Shown here: piece by piece, positions 1-7,837 of the stretch
Numbering within the stretch: the stretch's first letter is position 1
Layout: the number at the start of each line of letters is the position of its first letter
From: an uncultured Oscillibacter sp.
Lineage (GTDB): Bacteria > Bacillota > Clostridia > Oscillospirales > Oscillospiraceae
DNA length: 63,381 nt
Direction of reading: 5' to 3'
NCBI RefSeq assembly: GCF_910587525.1
Contig: NZ_CAJULS010000001.1
Span: 1-63,381 of the forward strand
Notes under the pieces: generated by a model
Database searches by the model: none
What the model was told of the DNA's origin: nothing
Seen by the model: the letters and a program-made list of their open reading frames with translations, nothing else
Program-made: the position numbers and the translations under genes

Positions 1-685
1 TCATCATCCGGCTGCTGCCGCCGGAGGGCTCCTCCGCGGGGGCGGGGGCCGGGGCAGGAGCGGGAGGCGGCGCGGCCTCTTCCCCGTCGTCACTGAGGCC
101 AAGTCCTTTCAGCAGCTCCTTGGCCAGCCTGACGGTGATGACATTCATGAACTCGCTCTCCAGCGCATCCTCAATCTTCAAGGCGAACCGCACCACTACC
201 AGGGTGTCCTCTCCCTTGGGCAGGTGATTTTCCTTAAAGGCCTGGAGGTCTTCCAGCTCAAAGGGCTTGGGGGTGGAGATGTCCACCGGAAAGCCCAGAA
301 AATCGCTCATAGCCGTGGCCGCCGCGCCCATCATCTGGTTCATGACCTCGCACACGGCGCTAATAGTCAGATCATTGAGCTCGAACTCCTCCTCCGGCGT
401 CTCCGAGCCCATCAGGATATCGACAATGACCTTGATGTCCCGGCGGCGCAGCAGCATGATGTTGCTTCCCTCCAGGCCCTCCACATATTTGATTTCAACG
501 CCCATGGCGGGCTCCAGGTTGCCGATGGTAAACTCGTCCGTGGGTACCACTGTCACCTTGGGCGTGGTGATGTCAACCCGGTGGTCCAGCAAATTGGAAA
601 CCGCTGTCGCAGAGGAGCCAAGGCTGATATTCATCATTTCGCCGAGGGCGTCGATATCCATCGGACTGAATAACTCTTTCTCCAT
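1..685 (-). CDS. fliY: Flagellar switch phosphatase FliY, N-terminal part (runs off the window)
   Basis: The reading frame starts at 685 (ATG, preceded by AAAGGAGCG) and is open to the left edge, so about 228 residues are visible. The N-terminal part carries two CheC-type helices with the E-x-x-N phosphatase pattern (GEMMN near residue 17 and CEVMN about 100 residues later). This is the FliY form of the switch protein, which binds and dephosphorylates CheY-P. An acidic/Ala-Pro linker follows, and the FliN-like C-terminal domain would lie beyond the edge. It starts 5 bases after the fliM stop, so the two genes are translationally linked. FliY rather than FliN is the usual form in Bacillus and Clostridia. 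Confidence 0.93.
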   Translation of the reverse strand, partial: MEKELFSPMDIDALGEMMNISLGSSATAVSNLLDHRVDITTPKVTVVPTDEFTIGNLEPAMGVEIKYVEGLEGSNIMLLRRRDIKVIVDILMGSETPEEEFELNDLTISAVCEVMNQMMGAAATAMSDFLGFPVDISTPKPFELEDLQAFKENHLPKGEDTLVVVRFALKIEDALESEFMNVITVRLAKELLKGLGLSDDGEEAAPPPAPAPAPAPAEEPSGGSSRMM

Positions 686-690
686 ACCGT

Positions 691-1695
691 CTATTCGCTC
701 CTTTGCTCGGCCGGATAGCATACGTCATCTATCTTCACAGCCATATTTTTCTTATGGGTTCCCATGCGGCCTGTAAACCATTGGTAGCCGCCAATCTCCA
801 GATAAATGGGGGAGTCTTTGGAGTATCCCAGGTCTATGACGTCTCCCACATTCAAATGATAAATATCGCTGAGATACAGCTGCGTGTTCGCCATCTCCGC
901 CACAACCTCCAGAGTGGAGTCCTGCAGGCTGTCAAAGATTTCATCCGATTTGTCTTCAACCGCCACTTTCCGCACGGGGTTCTCCCGGCTGATCTCCGCA
1001 AAGACGGCCATCAGCATATCTCCCGGAAAGCAGATACTCATGCGGCCCGACAGATTGGTGAACTGCATCTTCAGATCCACAATCACCACGGTCTCGTCTA
1101 CACCCAGCAGCTGGCTCAGCGTGGGGTTGGCGTCCGTGTGGTTATAGGTAAATCGAATGGGAACATAATTCTCCCAGCTGACGCCCAATACAGAGATAAT
1201 GTCCTGCACCAGATCCTCATACAGTCTGAGCTCCAACTCCGTGTAACTGTACTCTGAATCCAGGTCGTCGTCCACCGAACCCTCGCCGCCCATCAGGCGG
1301 TCCATCATACTCAGAGCCGTTGCGGTGGAGAGGTAGAACATCACCGGCTGCTCCTGCGGGGCGTCCTTGATATCCACATCCGCCAATGCCAGCACGTCTC
1401 CCTCGGTCAAAGCGTTGGAGAACTCGTAGTAGTGCTGTTCCTCCACACTCTCCACCGTGATCTCGCAGCTCGCCCGGAGACGGGCATTCAGGCGGGAACC
1501 GATTACCCGAGAGTAGTTCTCAAAGATGCCGTTCAACATCTTGATCCGGTCCTTGGTGAACTTCCGCGGACTGGCAAAGTCGTATTTGGCGTATTTTTTC
1601 TCCTGCTCGGCAGGCGACTTTTTCAAATCCTTCTCGCCGCTGCGGACAGAATTCAGCAAAGCGTCTATTTGAGCTTGTGATAATACATCTGCCAT
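691..1695 (-). CDS. fliM: Flagellar motor switch protein FliM
   Basis: 334 residues, normal for FliM. The start MADVLSQAQIDALL is the typical N-terminal CheY-binding segment, followed by the CheC-like middle domain and a C-terminal SpoA (FliN-like) domain that ends near residue 320. FliM forms the C-ring with FliG and FliY and receives CheY-P to change motor direction. A GGGGG-rich ribosome site precedes the ATG. It lies 48 bases after motB, and a GC hairpin fills that gap. The position directly after motB is notable because fliL, usually found here, is missing. Confidence 0.97.
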   Translation of the reverse strand: MADVLSQAQIDALLNSVRSGEKDLKKSPAEQEKKYAKYDFASPRKFTKDRIKMLNGIFENYSRVIGSRLNARLRASCEITVESVEEQHYYEFSNALTEGDVLALADVDIKDAPQEQPVMFYLSTATALSMMDRLMGGEGSVDDDLDSEYSYTELELRLYEDLVQDIISVLGVSWENYVPIRFTYNHTDANPTLSQLLGVDETVVIVDLKMQFTNLSGRMSICFPGDMLMAVFAEISRENPVRKVAVEDKSDEIFDSLQDSTLEVVAEMANTQLYLSDIYHLNVGDVIDLGYSKDSPIYLEIGGYQWFTGRMGTHKKNMAVKIDDVCYPAEQRSE

Positions 1696-1717
1696 AAGTC
1701 CCCCTGCCTGTGCTTGC

Positions 1718-1738
1718 TCCGCGGCAAAGCGCCGCGGA
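1718..1738. other. Intercistronic hairpin between motB and fliM
   Basis: Perfect 8-bp stem TCCGCGGC/GCCGCGGA with a 5-base loop. On the transcribed (minus) strand no U-run follows, so it is unlikely to be a full terminator. It may stabilise mRNA ends or tune relative expression. Confidence 0.5.
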
Positions 1739-1743
1739 CGGAT

Positions 1744-2526
1744 TTACTGGGTCGTTGTGTAGGTCGTTGTATAATAGGTGGTCACGCCCTCGGCCTCCAT
1801 CTGGAGGTCCCGGCCGCTGATAATCATCTCCACCCGGCGGTTCTGGGCCCGACCCTCGGCGGTGTCGTTGGTGGCCACCGGCCGCCACTGGCCGATACCC
1901 TCGCTGATGAGCTTCACCGGCGAGATGATGCTGTGCTCCTGAATGAAAATGACCACGTTGGTGGCTCGCTCACTGGACAGTGACCGATCTGTCTGCACTC
2001 GGTTGGGTCTCTTGGGATTGCCCTGGGCGGTATGCCCCAAAACCCGCACCTCACTGATGGAGTTGGACGCGGTGTCCAGCATGCCGCTGACCGCCTCCAG
2101 TACCGGCGTGGCCTCCGGCCGCAGATAGGAGCTCTCTCCGTCAAAGAACACGGTATCTCCAAAGGAGATGTAAATCTTTCCCCCGTCCTTAGAGGCAGTG
2201 ATGGTGCTCTGCTGATCCGTCTGCTGGATATAGGCCTGAATGGCCTGGAACAGCTCCTCAATGTCCTCGTCGATCTCTGCCTGCGCCTCCATGACGCCGC
2301 CTTCATCGGCGTCGGCACTGGGGCCCTCGCCGCCCTCCGGCGTCTCTGTCGTGGTCTGCTTTGCCATGGGGTTAAAGCTCATGACCAGAGCCTCCCACTT
2401 GGCCGAGTCGATGGTGGACATGGAATAAAGCAGCACAAAGAAGCACAGCAGCAGCGTCACCATGTCGCCGTATGTATCCATCCAGTTGGCGCCGCCTCCG
2501 CCGCCGCTTTTTTTCTTTAGGGCCAC
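1744..2526 (-). CDS. motB: Flagellar stator protein MotB
   Basis: 260 residues with a GTG start at 2526 behind AGAGGTGAG. A short Gly/Lys-rich cytoplasmic tail is followed by the single membrane helix (about residues 17-36). This helix holds the ion-binding aspartate D21 in TYGDMVTLLL. An acidic plug/linker region follows, then an OmpA-type peptidoglycan-binding domain (roughly 125-245, with the NRRVEM-type ending). MotB anchors the stator to the cell wall and with MotA forms the ion channel that drives rotation. It follows motA by 27 bases. Placement inside the flagellar operon rather than in a separate motAB locus is a Clostridia trait. Confidence 0.96.
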   Translation of the reverse strand: MALKKKSGGGGGANWMDTYGDMVTLLLCFFVLLYSMSTIDSAKWEALVMSFNPMAKQTTTETPEGGEGPSADADEGGVMEAQAEIDEDIEELFQAIQAYIQQTDQQSTITASKDGGKIYISFGDTVFFDGESSYLRPEATPVLEAVSGMLDTASNSISEVRVLGHTAQGNPKRPNRVQTDRSLSSERATNVVIFIQEHSIISPVKLISEGIGQWRPVATNDTAEGRAQNRRVEMIISGRDLQMEAEGVTTYYTTTYTTTQ

Positions 2527-2553
2527 TGCTTCTCACCTCTCCTCAAGTCTGTC

Positions 2554-3381
2554 TCACTCTCCGCCGCCCTTGCTCTCGCCCATCTCACGCTCACGCTGAG
2601 CCATGTAGGTCAAAAGGCGCTCTTTTAGGGCCTTGGGGTTCTCGCCGGCCTGAATGGCCATAACGCCCTCCACAATGATCTGCTTGCAGAGGACCTCCTC
2701 CTCGTCCCGGCCGCGCAGCAGCTGGGCCACAGGGCCGAAGACCATGTGGGCCATGATGCAGCCGTACAGCGTGGTAATCAGGGCGGTACCCATGGCGCCG
2801 CCCAGGTCGCCTGCGCCGCCTTCCACGTCCATGGACTTGAGCATGTTAATCAGACCCACCAGCGTACCCACCATGCCGAAGGCCGGGGCCACGCTGGATG
2901 CCTTGTCGTACATAGCCGCCGCGTCCTCATGGCGGGCGTTCATACACTCGATGTCATTCTCCAGAATGGCCCGCACCTTATCCTGGTCGTTGGCGTCCAC
3001 GATCAGCATGATGGCCTGCTTGAAAAACGGATCCGTCTGCTCGTTGGCCTTCTCCTCCAGGGACAGCAGGCCGTTCTTACGGGCGATCTGCGCCAGCTCC
3101 ACCAACTGCTCAATGTACTGCACGGGGTCGAAGACCTTGGTCTTCAGGATAATCCCGAAGTGCTTGGGCATGGCCTTCAGCATAGAGCCGGGGAAGCTGG
3201 CCGCCACAATGAACAGCGTACACCCGATGACGATCAGAATACTGGCCGCGTCGAAGAAGTTCCAGAGGTTGGCAATGTTGACCGAAAAGCTGAACTCCGG
3301 GTACACCGTCAGCGAGGTAATACAGCCGAACAGGAACACCGCCAAGGCGCCCACCAAACCAATGATATAGTTGATATTCAT
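2554..3381 (-). CDS. motA: Flagellar stator protein MotA
   Basis: 275 residues from the ATG at 3381. A longer frame exists upstream, but the family N-terminus MNINYIIGLVGAL and an AAAGGG site about 11 bases upstream favour this start. Four hydrophobic helices are visible: two at the N-terminus, and two near residues 145-200 around the conserved MKSMDVEGG and GTALITTLYG region. A charged cytoplasmic loop between helices 2 and 3 interacts with FliG in known MotA proteins. The protein ends with a Lys/Glu-rich tail. It is the partner of MotB immediately downstream. Confidence 0.96.
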   Translation of the reverse strand: MNINYIIGLVGALAVFLFGCITSLTVYPEFSFSVNIANLWNFFDAASILIVIGCTLFIVAASFPGSMLKAMPKHFGIILKTKVFDPVQYIEQLVELAQIARKNGLLSLEEKANEQTDPFFKQAIMLIVDANDQDKVRAILENDIECMNARHEDAAAMYDKASSVAPAFGMVGTLVGLINMLKSMDVEGGAGDLGGAMGTALITTLYGCIMAHMVFGPVAQLLRGRDEEEVLCKQIIVEGVMAIQAGENPKALKERLLTYMAQREREMGESKGGGE

Positions 3382-3439
3382 GTCATGGTACACCCTTTCG
3401 CCCGGAGGGTCAAGCCCGGGCCGCAAATTTTCTATCTAT

Positions 3440-3655
3440 TCAACGCTTGTCCGTCACCGAGATTTCCCGGTGAATATCCTGGACCTTGGCGTTGTAGACG
3501 GCGATTTTATCGATGATCTCCTCCACACTTTCGCGGACGAGGTAATAATCGTGGTTCATCATGGTAATTTTGGACTCAGGAATGCATTCGATGTGCTCGA
3601 TCTGTAAATGGTTCACCAGAAATTTCTCGTGGTTTCTTTTTGTCAGAAGGATCAT
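3440..3655 (-). CDS. flbD: FlbD/SwrD-type flagellar protein
   Basis: 71 residues from the ATG at 3655, with GGAAAGGA just upstream. The frame is open further upstream but that part is low-complexity Arg-rich sequence. The start MILLTKRNHEKFLVNH and the small beta-rich body match the FlbD family, known in Bacillus subtilis as SwrD (YlzI), which raises flagellar torque. It sits between flgE and motA, the usual place. A function in stator power is known for the family and only inferred here. Confidence 0.88.
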   Translation of the reverse strand: MILLTKRNHEKFLVNHLQIEHIECIPESKITMMNHDYYLVRESVEEIIDKIAVYNAKVQDIHREISVTDKR

Positions 3656-3682
3656 AGCATACCGTCCTTTCCGGCGTGTCCG

Positions 3683-3705
3683 CCGGGGCGCCTCACGCGC
3701 CCCGG
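3683..3705. other. Intercistronic hairpin between flgE and flbD
   Basis: Perfect 9-bp stem CCGGGGCGC/GCGCCCCGG with loop CTCAC and no following U-run on the minus-strand transcript. It is one of five such hairpins in gaps of this operon. Confidence 0.5.
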
Positions 3706-3737
3706 CCGGCCGCGTTGTCAAATCTCAGGTCCGGGGA

Positions 3738-5048
3738 TTATCGCTTCATGTTGACCAGTTCCTCCAGCATGGAGTCGGTCACGGTGATGATACGGGTGTT
3801 GGCCTGATAGCCGCGCTGGGTGGTGATAAGCTCAGAGATCTCGGTGGCCAGGTCCACGTTAGGGGCCTCCAGGAAACCCACCATCAGCGAGGTGGAACCG
3901 CCGCTGTTGAGGCGGGACTCCTCAGGCAGGTCGCTCTCGCTGGCCGGGTCGCCCTGGTTGCCATCGTTCTCATCGCGGTACAGGCTCTGGATGCTGCCGT
4001 TGACATACTTCATGCCCTTGACCACGTTGCCCTCGGCGTCATAGGTCATAACCTCCTTGGCCGCGCCGCCCAGCATGGTGACGCTCAGGTCGCCGGAGCC
4101 GGCGCTGGCGTTGTAGTAGGAGTTGCCGATGTGGCTGACGCCGTTGGGGTTGGTCACATTGCCAATGGCGATATAGCCGATGACGATATCCTCTTTGGTG
4201 TTCTTGGTCCTGGCGGTGATGCAGCCCGTTCCTGCGTCAATGGTAATGTTGTCGATGCTGGCGGGGGGGAGGGGCTCTGTGGTAGTGGTGGCGGTTCCGT
4301 CGGCGCCGGTTCCGGTGACCGTCTTTTCCGCGTCCTTAATCTTAATGCCTGCGATGCCTCCGTCCGCACCCGCCTCCTTTAAGCATTGGGGCCAGCGGAC
4401 CACATTGCGGTACTCCCACTTCACGCCCTCCGCGTAATCCTCCCCGTTTTGGTTCGGTATGCCGTCGGCGTCCAGGTCCTTAATCTCAAGGCCAGTCTCG
4501 ATATCTACCGGCACATTCTCCATGCGGGGCGCCCGCAGGGGAACCAGCTGGTCGCTGATGATGGGCTCGCCGCTCTCCTCATCGATGCCCACGCACAAAA
4601 AGCCATACACGCAGCCCTGGTTGCCGTCCACGAAATAGCCCTGGGCATCCTGGTGAAAATCGCCCACCCGGCTCAGGTTCAGGCTCTTAAAGCTGTTGGG
4701 GTTGGTGGGGTCGATAATCTGCGCCACATCCTTGTCGCCCACCAGGAAAAAACCGTCGCCCGAGATGGCCACATCCGTGGGGTTGCCGGGGTTGTAGGTG
4801 GAAGAGGACATATCCAGGTCGATGCTGGCCACCATGGAGCCGTAGCCCAACTGGGAGGGGTTCTTGCCGCCCACCACCTGGGTGCCGTCGCTGCCGCTGC
4901 GGTACATGCTGTACACGCTGTCCCGGAACACGGTGCGCTGGGTTTTGTAACCCTGGGTGTTGACGTTTGCCACATTGTTGCCGATGACGCTCAGCTTCTG
5001 CATGTGCGCCTTCAGGCCGCCAATGGATGCGTACATTGATCCAGTCAT
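3738..5048 (-). CDS. flgE: Flagellar hook protein FlgE
   Basis: 436 residues. The N-terminus MTGSMYASIGGLKAHM with the NNVANVNTQGYK motif and the C-terminus ending TQRGYQANTRIITVTDSML are the coiled-coil D0 segments shared by rod and hook proteins. The central region (about 90-330) forms the surface-exposed hook domains. FlgE polymerises into the hook outside the cell. The start is preceded by AAAGGAG at a rather long distance (about 13 bases). M5 could be an alternative start but has no better site. Confidence 0.96.
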   Translation of the reverse strand: MTGSMYASIGGLKAHMQKLSVIGNNVANVNTQGYKTQRTVFRDSVYSMYRSGSDGTQVVGGKNPSQLGYGSMVASIDLDMSSSTYNPGNPTDVAISGDGFFLVGDKDVAQIIDPTNPNSFKSLNLSRVGDFHQDAQGYFVDGNQGCVYGFLCVGIDEESGEPIISDQLVPLRAPRMENVPVDIETGLEIKDLDADGIPNQNGEDYAEGVKWEYRNVVRWPQCLKEAGADGGIAGIKIKDAEKTVTGTGADGTATTTTEPLPPASIDNITIDAGTGCITARTKNTKEDIVIGYIAIGNVTNPNGVSHIGNSYYNASAGSGDLSVTMLGGAAKEVMTYDAEGNVVKGMKYVNGSIQSLYRDENDGNQGDPASESDLPEESRLNSGGSTSLMVGFLEAPNVDLATEISELITTQRGYQANTRIITVTDSMLEELVNMKR

Positions 5049-5085
5049 AGGAAAAAATAGTCTCCTTTCGATTTCTGGCGCCGTC

Positions 5086-5112
5086 CGCGCCCCGTCAGTC
5101 GGGCGGGGCGCG
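5086..5112. other. Intercistronic hairpin between the TIGR02530 gene and flgE
   Basis: Perfect 9-bp stem CGCGCCCCG/CGGGGCGCG with a 9-base loop and no U-run on the minus strand. Confidence 0.5.
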
Positions 5113-5149
5113 AAGGCCTCCGAAAAACCGGTCCTGCCTTCTGTAAAAT

Positions 5150-5530
5150 TTACAGGAACACGGCGCCGTCAATGTTGGTAAACACGCTGTCTTTCATCTC
5201 ATCCTGTGTAATAGCCGTGATGACTTTTGCGTGGGGCACGTTGATGATAAACGCTTTTTCGGCGTCCATGGCCAGGATGTTGGTCGCGCCCTTGGCCTGG
5301 GCCCGCACCATGCTACCCCGGATCTGATCCATCAGACTGGGGGTAATCTCGATGCCCCGCTCCTCAGCTCGGGTCATCGCGTGCTTGGAAAACGCCACGT
5401 CCTGGGCCGGAGCGGTCCTTTGCAGCTCCTGCTGCAGCATCCCGCCGAAGCCGCCGCCCTGCATGGCCCGCTGGGCCGCCGCGGATACTGGCTGTTGGAC
5501 CGCGCCCTGTCTCAATACCCGTTCGATCAT
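5150..5530 (-). CDS. Flagellar operon protein, TIGR02530 family
   Basis: 126 residues. The middle and C-terminal part (FSKHAMTRAEERGIEI... to the end) matches the small flagellar-operon family TIGR02530 by memory of its pattern: an amphipathic helix with a conserved S-x-H-A-x-x-R, then a beta-rich tail ending NIDGAVFL. The family sits between flgD and flgE in many Clostridia and Bacilli. Its role is unproven; export or hook assembly is suggested by location only. The ATG lies 6 bases after the flgD stop with a weak ribosome site, so translation is probably coupled. Confidence 0.85.
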   Translation of the reverse strand: MIERVLRQGAVQQPVSAAAQRAMQGGGFGGMLQQELQRTAPAQDVAFSKHAMTRAEERGIEITPSLMDQIRGSMVRAQAKGATNILAMDAEKAFIINVPHAKVITAITQDEMKDSVFTNIDGAVFL

Positions 5531-5536
5531 CTCATA

Positions 5537-6145
5537 TCACGCCCCCTGGTCATCAGGAGAGCCGTCTCCGCCGTTATAGTCTGAGCCGTTCCCGTCGGGC
5601 TTCTGGGTCTGTTCAGGCTTCTTCGTTTCGTCGGGCGTTTCATCAGGCTTCTCGGTCTCGCCGGGTTTCTCCGTATCCTCGACCTTGTCGTCGTCCTCCT
5701 CTTCCTTCTTGGGAGGCAGCTTGCCCACGGCCAGGATCTCGCTCATCTGGTAGTACTCGTTGTTGTCGACAAAAATCACCTGGCTGCCGTTCATGGTGCC
5801 CGTACCGGTGACCTGGCCATAGCTCTCCTGGAGGTTGCCCTCGGAGTCGTACTTTCCCACGGTGACGTACTGTTCCACCAGAGACGCCGCGTAGCTCATA
5901 ACGGAGGCGTCGGTCAGCGTGGCGATGGTCTCTACCATCTGCATCTGGATCATCTGATTCAGCATGTCGGAGGTGTCCACCGTCTCGTCAATGCCCTGGT
6001 TGGTGAGCTGTGTGATCATCAGCATGATAAAGTCGGTCATATCCAGGTTCAGGTTGTCGCCCTTCTTCTGGATCTTGATGTTTTTATTGGCTACCGCGCT
6101 GCTGCCATAGATGCTGCTGAGATCACCCGATGAAAAATCTGCCAT
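5537..6145 (-). CDS. flgD: Flagellar hook capping protein FlgD, short form
   Basis: 202 residues. Residues about 30-90 (NLDMTDFIMLMITQLTNQ and the following helix) are the conserved FlgD N-terminal domain needed for export and hook capping. A short beta-rich stretch follows, to about 145. The last 60 residues are a low-complexity tail of K/P/E/D/T repeats (EKPGETEKPDETPDETKK) ending in Gly-Asp. The FlgD Ig/tudor domains of the enterobacterial protein are absent, as in many Clostridia. A GGAAAGGAAG site precedes the ATG. Confidence 0.93.
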   Translation of the reverse strand: MADFSSGDLSSIYGSSAVANKNIKIQKKGDNLNLDMTDFIMLMITQLTNQGIDETVDTSDMLNQMIQMQMVETIATLTDASVMSYAASLVEQYVTVGKYDSEGNLQESYGQVTGTGTMNGSQVIFVDNNEYYQMSEILAVGKLPPKKEEEDDDKVEDTEKPGETEKPDETPDETKKPEQTQKPDGNGSDYNGGDGSPDDQGA

Positions 6146-6172
6146 TGTCTCACTTCCTTTCCGGTGTGTCTC

Positions 6173-7249
6173 TTACTCCCCGTCCCCGGGGACCAAACCC
6201 AGGCGCAGCTGGTGGAGGAAATCCTCACCGCTCCGCTGTTCCTGGCGGCGCTCCTGCTGCCCATGCTCCTGCTGTCCGCGGCCCTGCCGGCCGTCGTCAT
6301 AGAAATTCTGCTGCTGGCTCTCCTGCTGGCGGGGAACCTCCACCTGGACCTCCTGCCGCGCGTCTCTGCCCAGCATGGCCATCAGGTTGTCGGCGCTCCG
6401 CTCCAGAAGGCCGCGGGTCTGGCTGCTCTCTGCGTGAAGTGCTACGTGCAGCGTCCCGTCCTCCCGGAGGGTCACCTCCACGGTCACCTTGCCCAGGCTC
6501 TCGGGGGCCAGCTGAATCTCTACACGGGTGTCTCCGGCGTCCAGCGCCTCGGCCAGCTTGGGCGCGATCTGGTCCTCCACAGGGGTCTCCTCCGCCACAG
6601 GGGCCTCGCCCACCTTCACGGGGATCTCCCGCACGTCCCGGAACACCGGGGCCTCGGCCATCCCCTCCTCAGGGGTATCCTGATCGCCGGTCTCCTGCCC
6701 GGCTCCGCTGGTCTCGCCGGTGGTCGCCTTGACCTCCAGCTCCATGCCGGTATCCTCCGCAGTCTGGGGCTGCGCCTCCACGGGCTTCGCCTGCTCCTGG
6801 GGCAGCTGTTCCACGGCCTCCTCCGCGCCCTCCTCGGGCACGATCTCCGCCGCCTCAGCCGTTACGGGGGCAGCTGTCACCGGGACATCCGCTGTCTCTG
6901 TAACGATCTCCACATTGGATACATCCGCCACTGCAGTCTCCGCCATCTCCTCCGGCGCTGTCACCTGCTCCACCGGAACCACCGGGTTCTGCATCACCGC
7001 CATGGCCGCCAGGGCCATCTGGTTTTCCAGCTCCTTAGGGTCCTCTGCCGCCGTGATCTGGCCCTCCCCGGTCTGGGGCTGATCCTGCACCGCAGTCTCC
7101 GTCTTGGTCCCGGTCTCGCCGCTTTGTCCGGCGGCCTGCTTCATCTGGCTTTGGAAGCTGTCCTTTTCCTGAGACTGGGCAGGTTTGGACGGCTGGCGCT
7201 CCGGCATGGCCGGCATCATGTTCAGCATGCTGTTGTATACCTGATCCAT
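6173..7249 (-). CDS. fliK: Flagellar hook-length control protein FliK
   Basis: 358 residues. The first 230 are low-complexity and rich in Glu, Ala, Pro and Val, as expected for the extended ruler part of FliK. The C-terminal domain (about 235-325) carries the Flg_hook pattern: LDAGDTRVEIQLAPESLGKV, then V-x-L-x-x-x-x-x-L-H-V. This domain switches export specificity when the hook reaches full length. The tail is Gln/Arg-rich. AAGGAGGTG precedes the ATG. No ylxF/motE-like gene lies between fliJ and fliK, unlike in Bacillus. Confidence 0.93.
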   Translation of the reverse strand: MDQVYNSMLNMMPAMPERQPSKPAQSQEKDSFQSQMKQAAGQSGETGTKTETAVQDQPQTGEGQITAAEDPKELENQMALAAMAVMQNPVVPVEQVTAPEEMAETAVADVSNVEIVTETADVPVTAAPVTAEAAEIVPEEGAEEAVEQLPQEQAKPVEAQPQTAEDTGMELEVKATTGETSGAGQETGDQDTPEEGMAEAPVFRDVREIPVKVGEAPVAEETPVEDQIAPKLAEALDAGDTRVEIQLAPESLGKVTVEVTLREDGTLHVALHAESSQTRGLLERSADNLMAMLGRDARQEVQVEVPRQQESQQQNFYDDGRQGRGQQEHGQQERRQEQRSGEDFLHQLRLGLVPGDGE

Positions 7250-7325
7250 CTCTCTTTCACCTCCTTCCGAATATCATATGTATATTCCAAACGGCGGTTT
7301 TATGCGCCGCATTGGACCCATAACC

Positions 7326-7344
7326 CCGGAGCGGAGCGCTCCGG
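7326..7344. other. Intercistronic hairpin between fliJ and fliK
   Basis: Perfect 8-bp stem CCGGAGCG/CGCTCCGG with a 3-base loop, 8 bases past the end of fliJ. No U-run follows on the minus strand. Confidence 0.5.
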
Positions 7345-7352
7345 ACGCCCCG

Positions 7353-7802
7353 TCAGGCGTTGGCGGCGTTGATCCGCATGGTGCTGACGAACTCCTCGAT
7401 AAAAGCCTCTTCGCTCTTCGCCTCCGCCTTGTGATAGGCGTCCAGCTTCTTCTCCTTCAGCTTTTCAATAGAGGAGGTATCCTTCTTGGCCTCCACTACC
7501 CTTTCCCGCTTCTTCTCCTCTTCCGCCCGCAGCTCCTCCAGCCGTTGGGTCTGACGCTGGATCTCCTGCTCCGCAGCCCGCAGGCCGTTCTGGTACATCA
7601 GCGCCTCGGTGAGAACCAGTCCCTCCTCCGCCCGGCGGCGGTATTCGGCGTTGTACTCCCGGTACTCCTGCCAGAGGTCTTCCAGCAGTGTCTCCTGCTC
7701 CCGCACCGCGGCCAGGGCCAGGGCGTGTTCGCCCTGGAGTGCCTCCAGCACCTGCTGCTTGTAGGAGAGGACCGTGTCCAGAGAGAATTTAAACTTCTTC
7801 AA
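7353..7802 (-). CDS. fliJ: Flagellar export chaperone FliJ
   Basis: 149 residues, TTG start at 7802. It is almost entirely charged heptad-like coiled coil, with the FliJ start KKFKFSLDTVLSYKQQ and a Lys/Glu-rich second helix. FliJ is the soluble stalk-like part of the FliH-FliI-FliJ export ATPase complex and recycles chaperones. A GAGG site lies about 10 bases before the TTG. It directly follows fliI with a 35-base gap. Confidence 0.92.
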   Translation of the reverse strand: MKKFKFSLDTVLSYKQQVLEALQGEHALALAAVREQETLLEDLWQEYREYNAEYRRRAEEGLVLTEALMYQNGLRAAEQEIQRQTQRLEELRAEEEKKRERVVEAKKDTSSIEKLKEKKLDAYHKAEAKSEEAFIEEFVSTMRINAANA

Positions 7803-7837
7803 CCGGTTTCAGCCTCTTTTCTCTTGATTGGTAAAAT

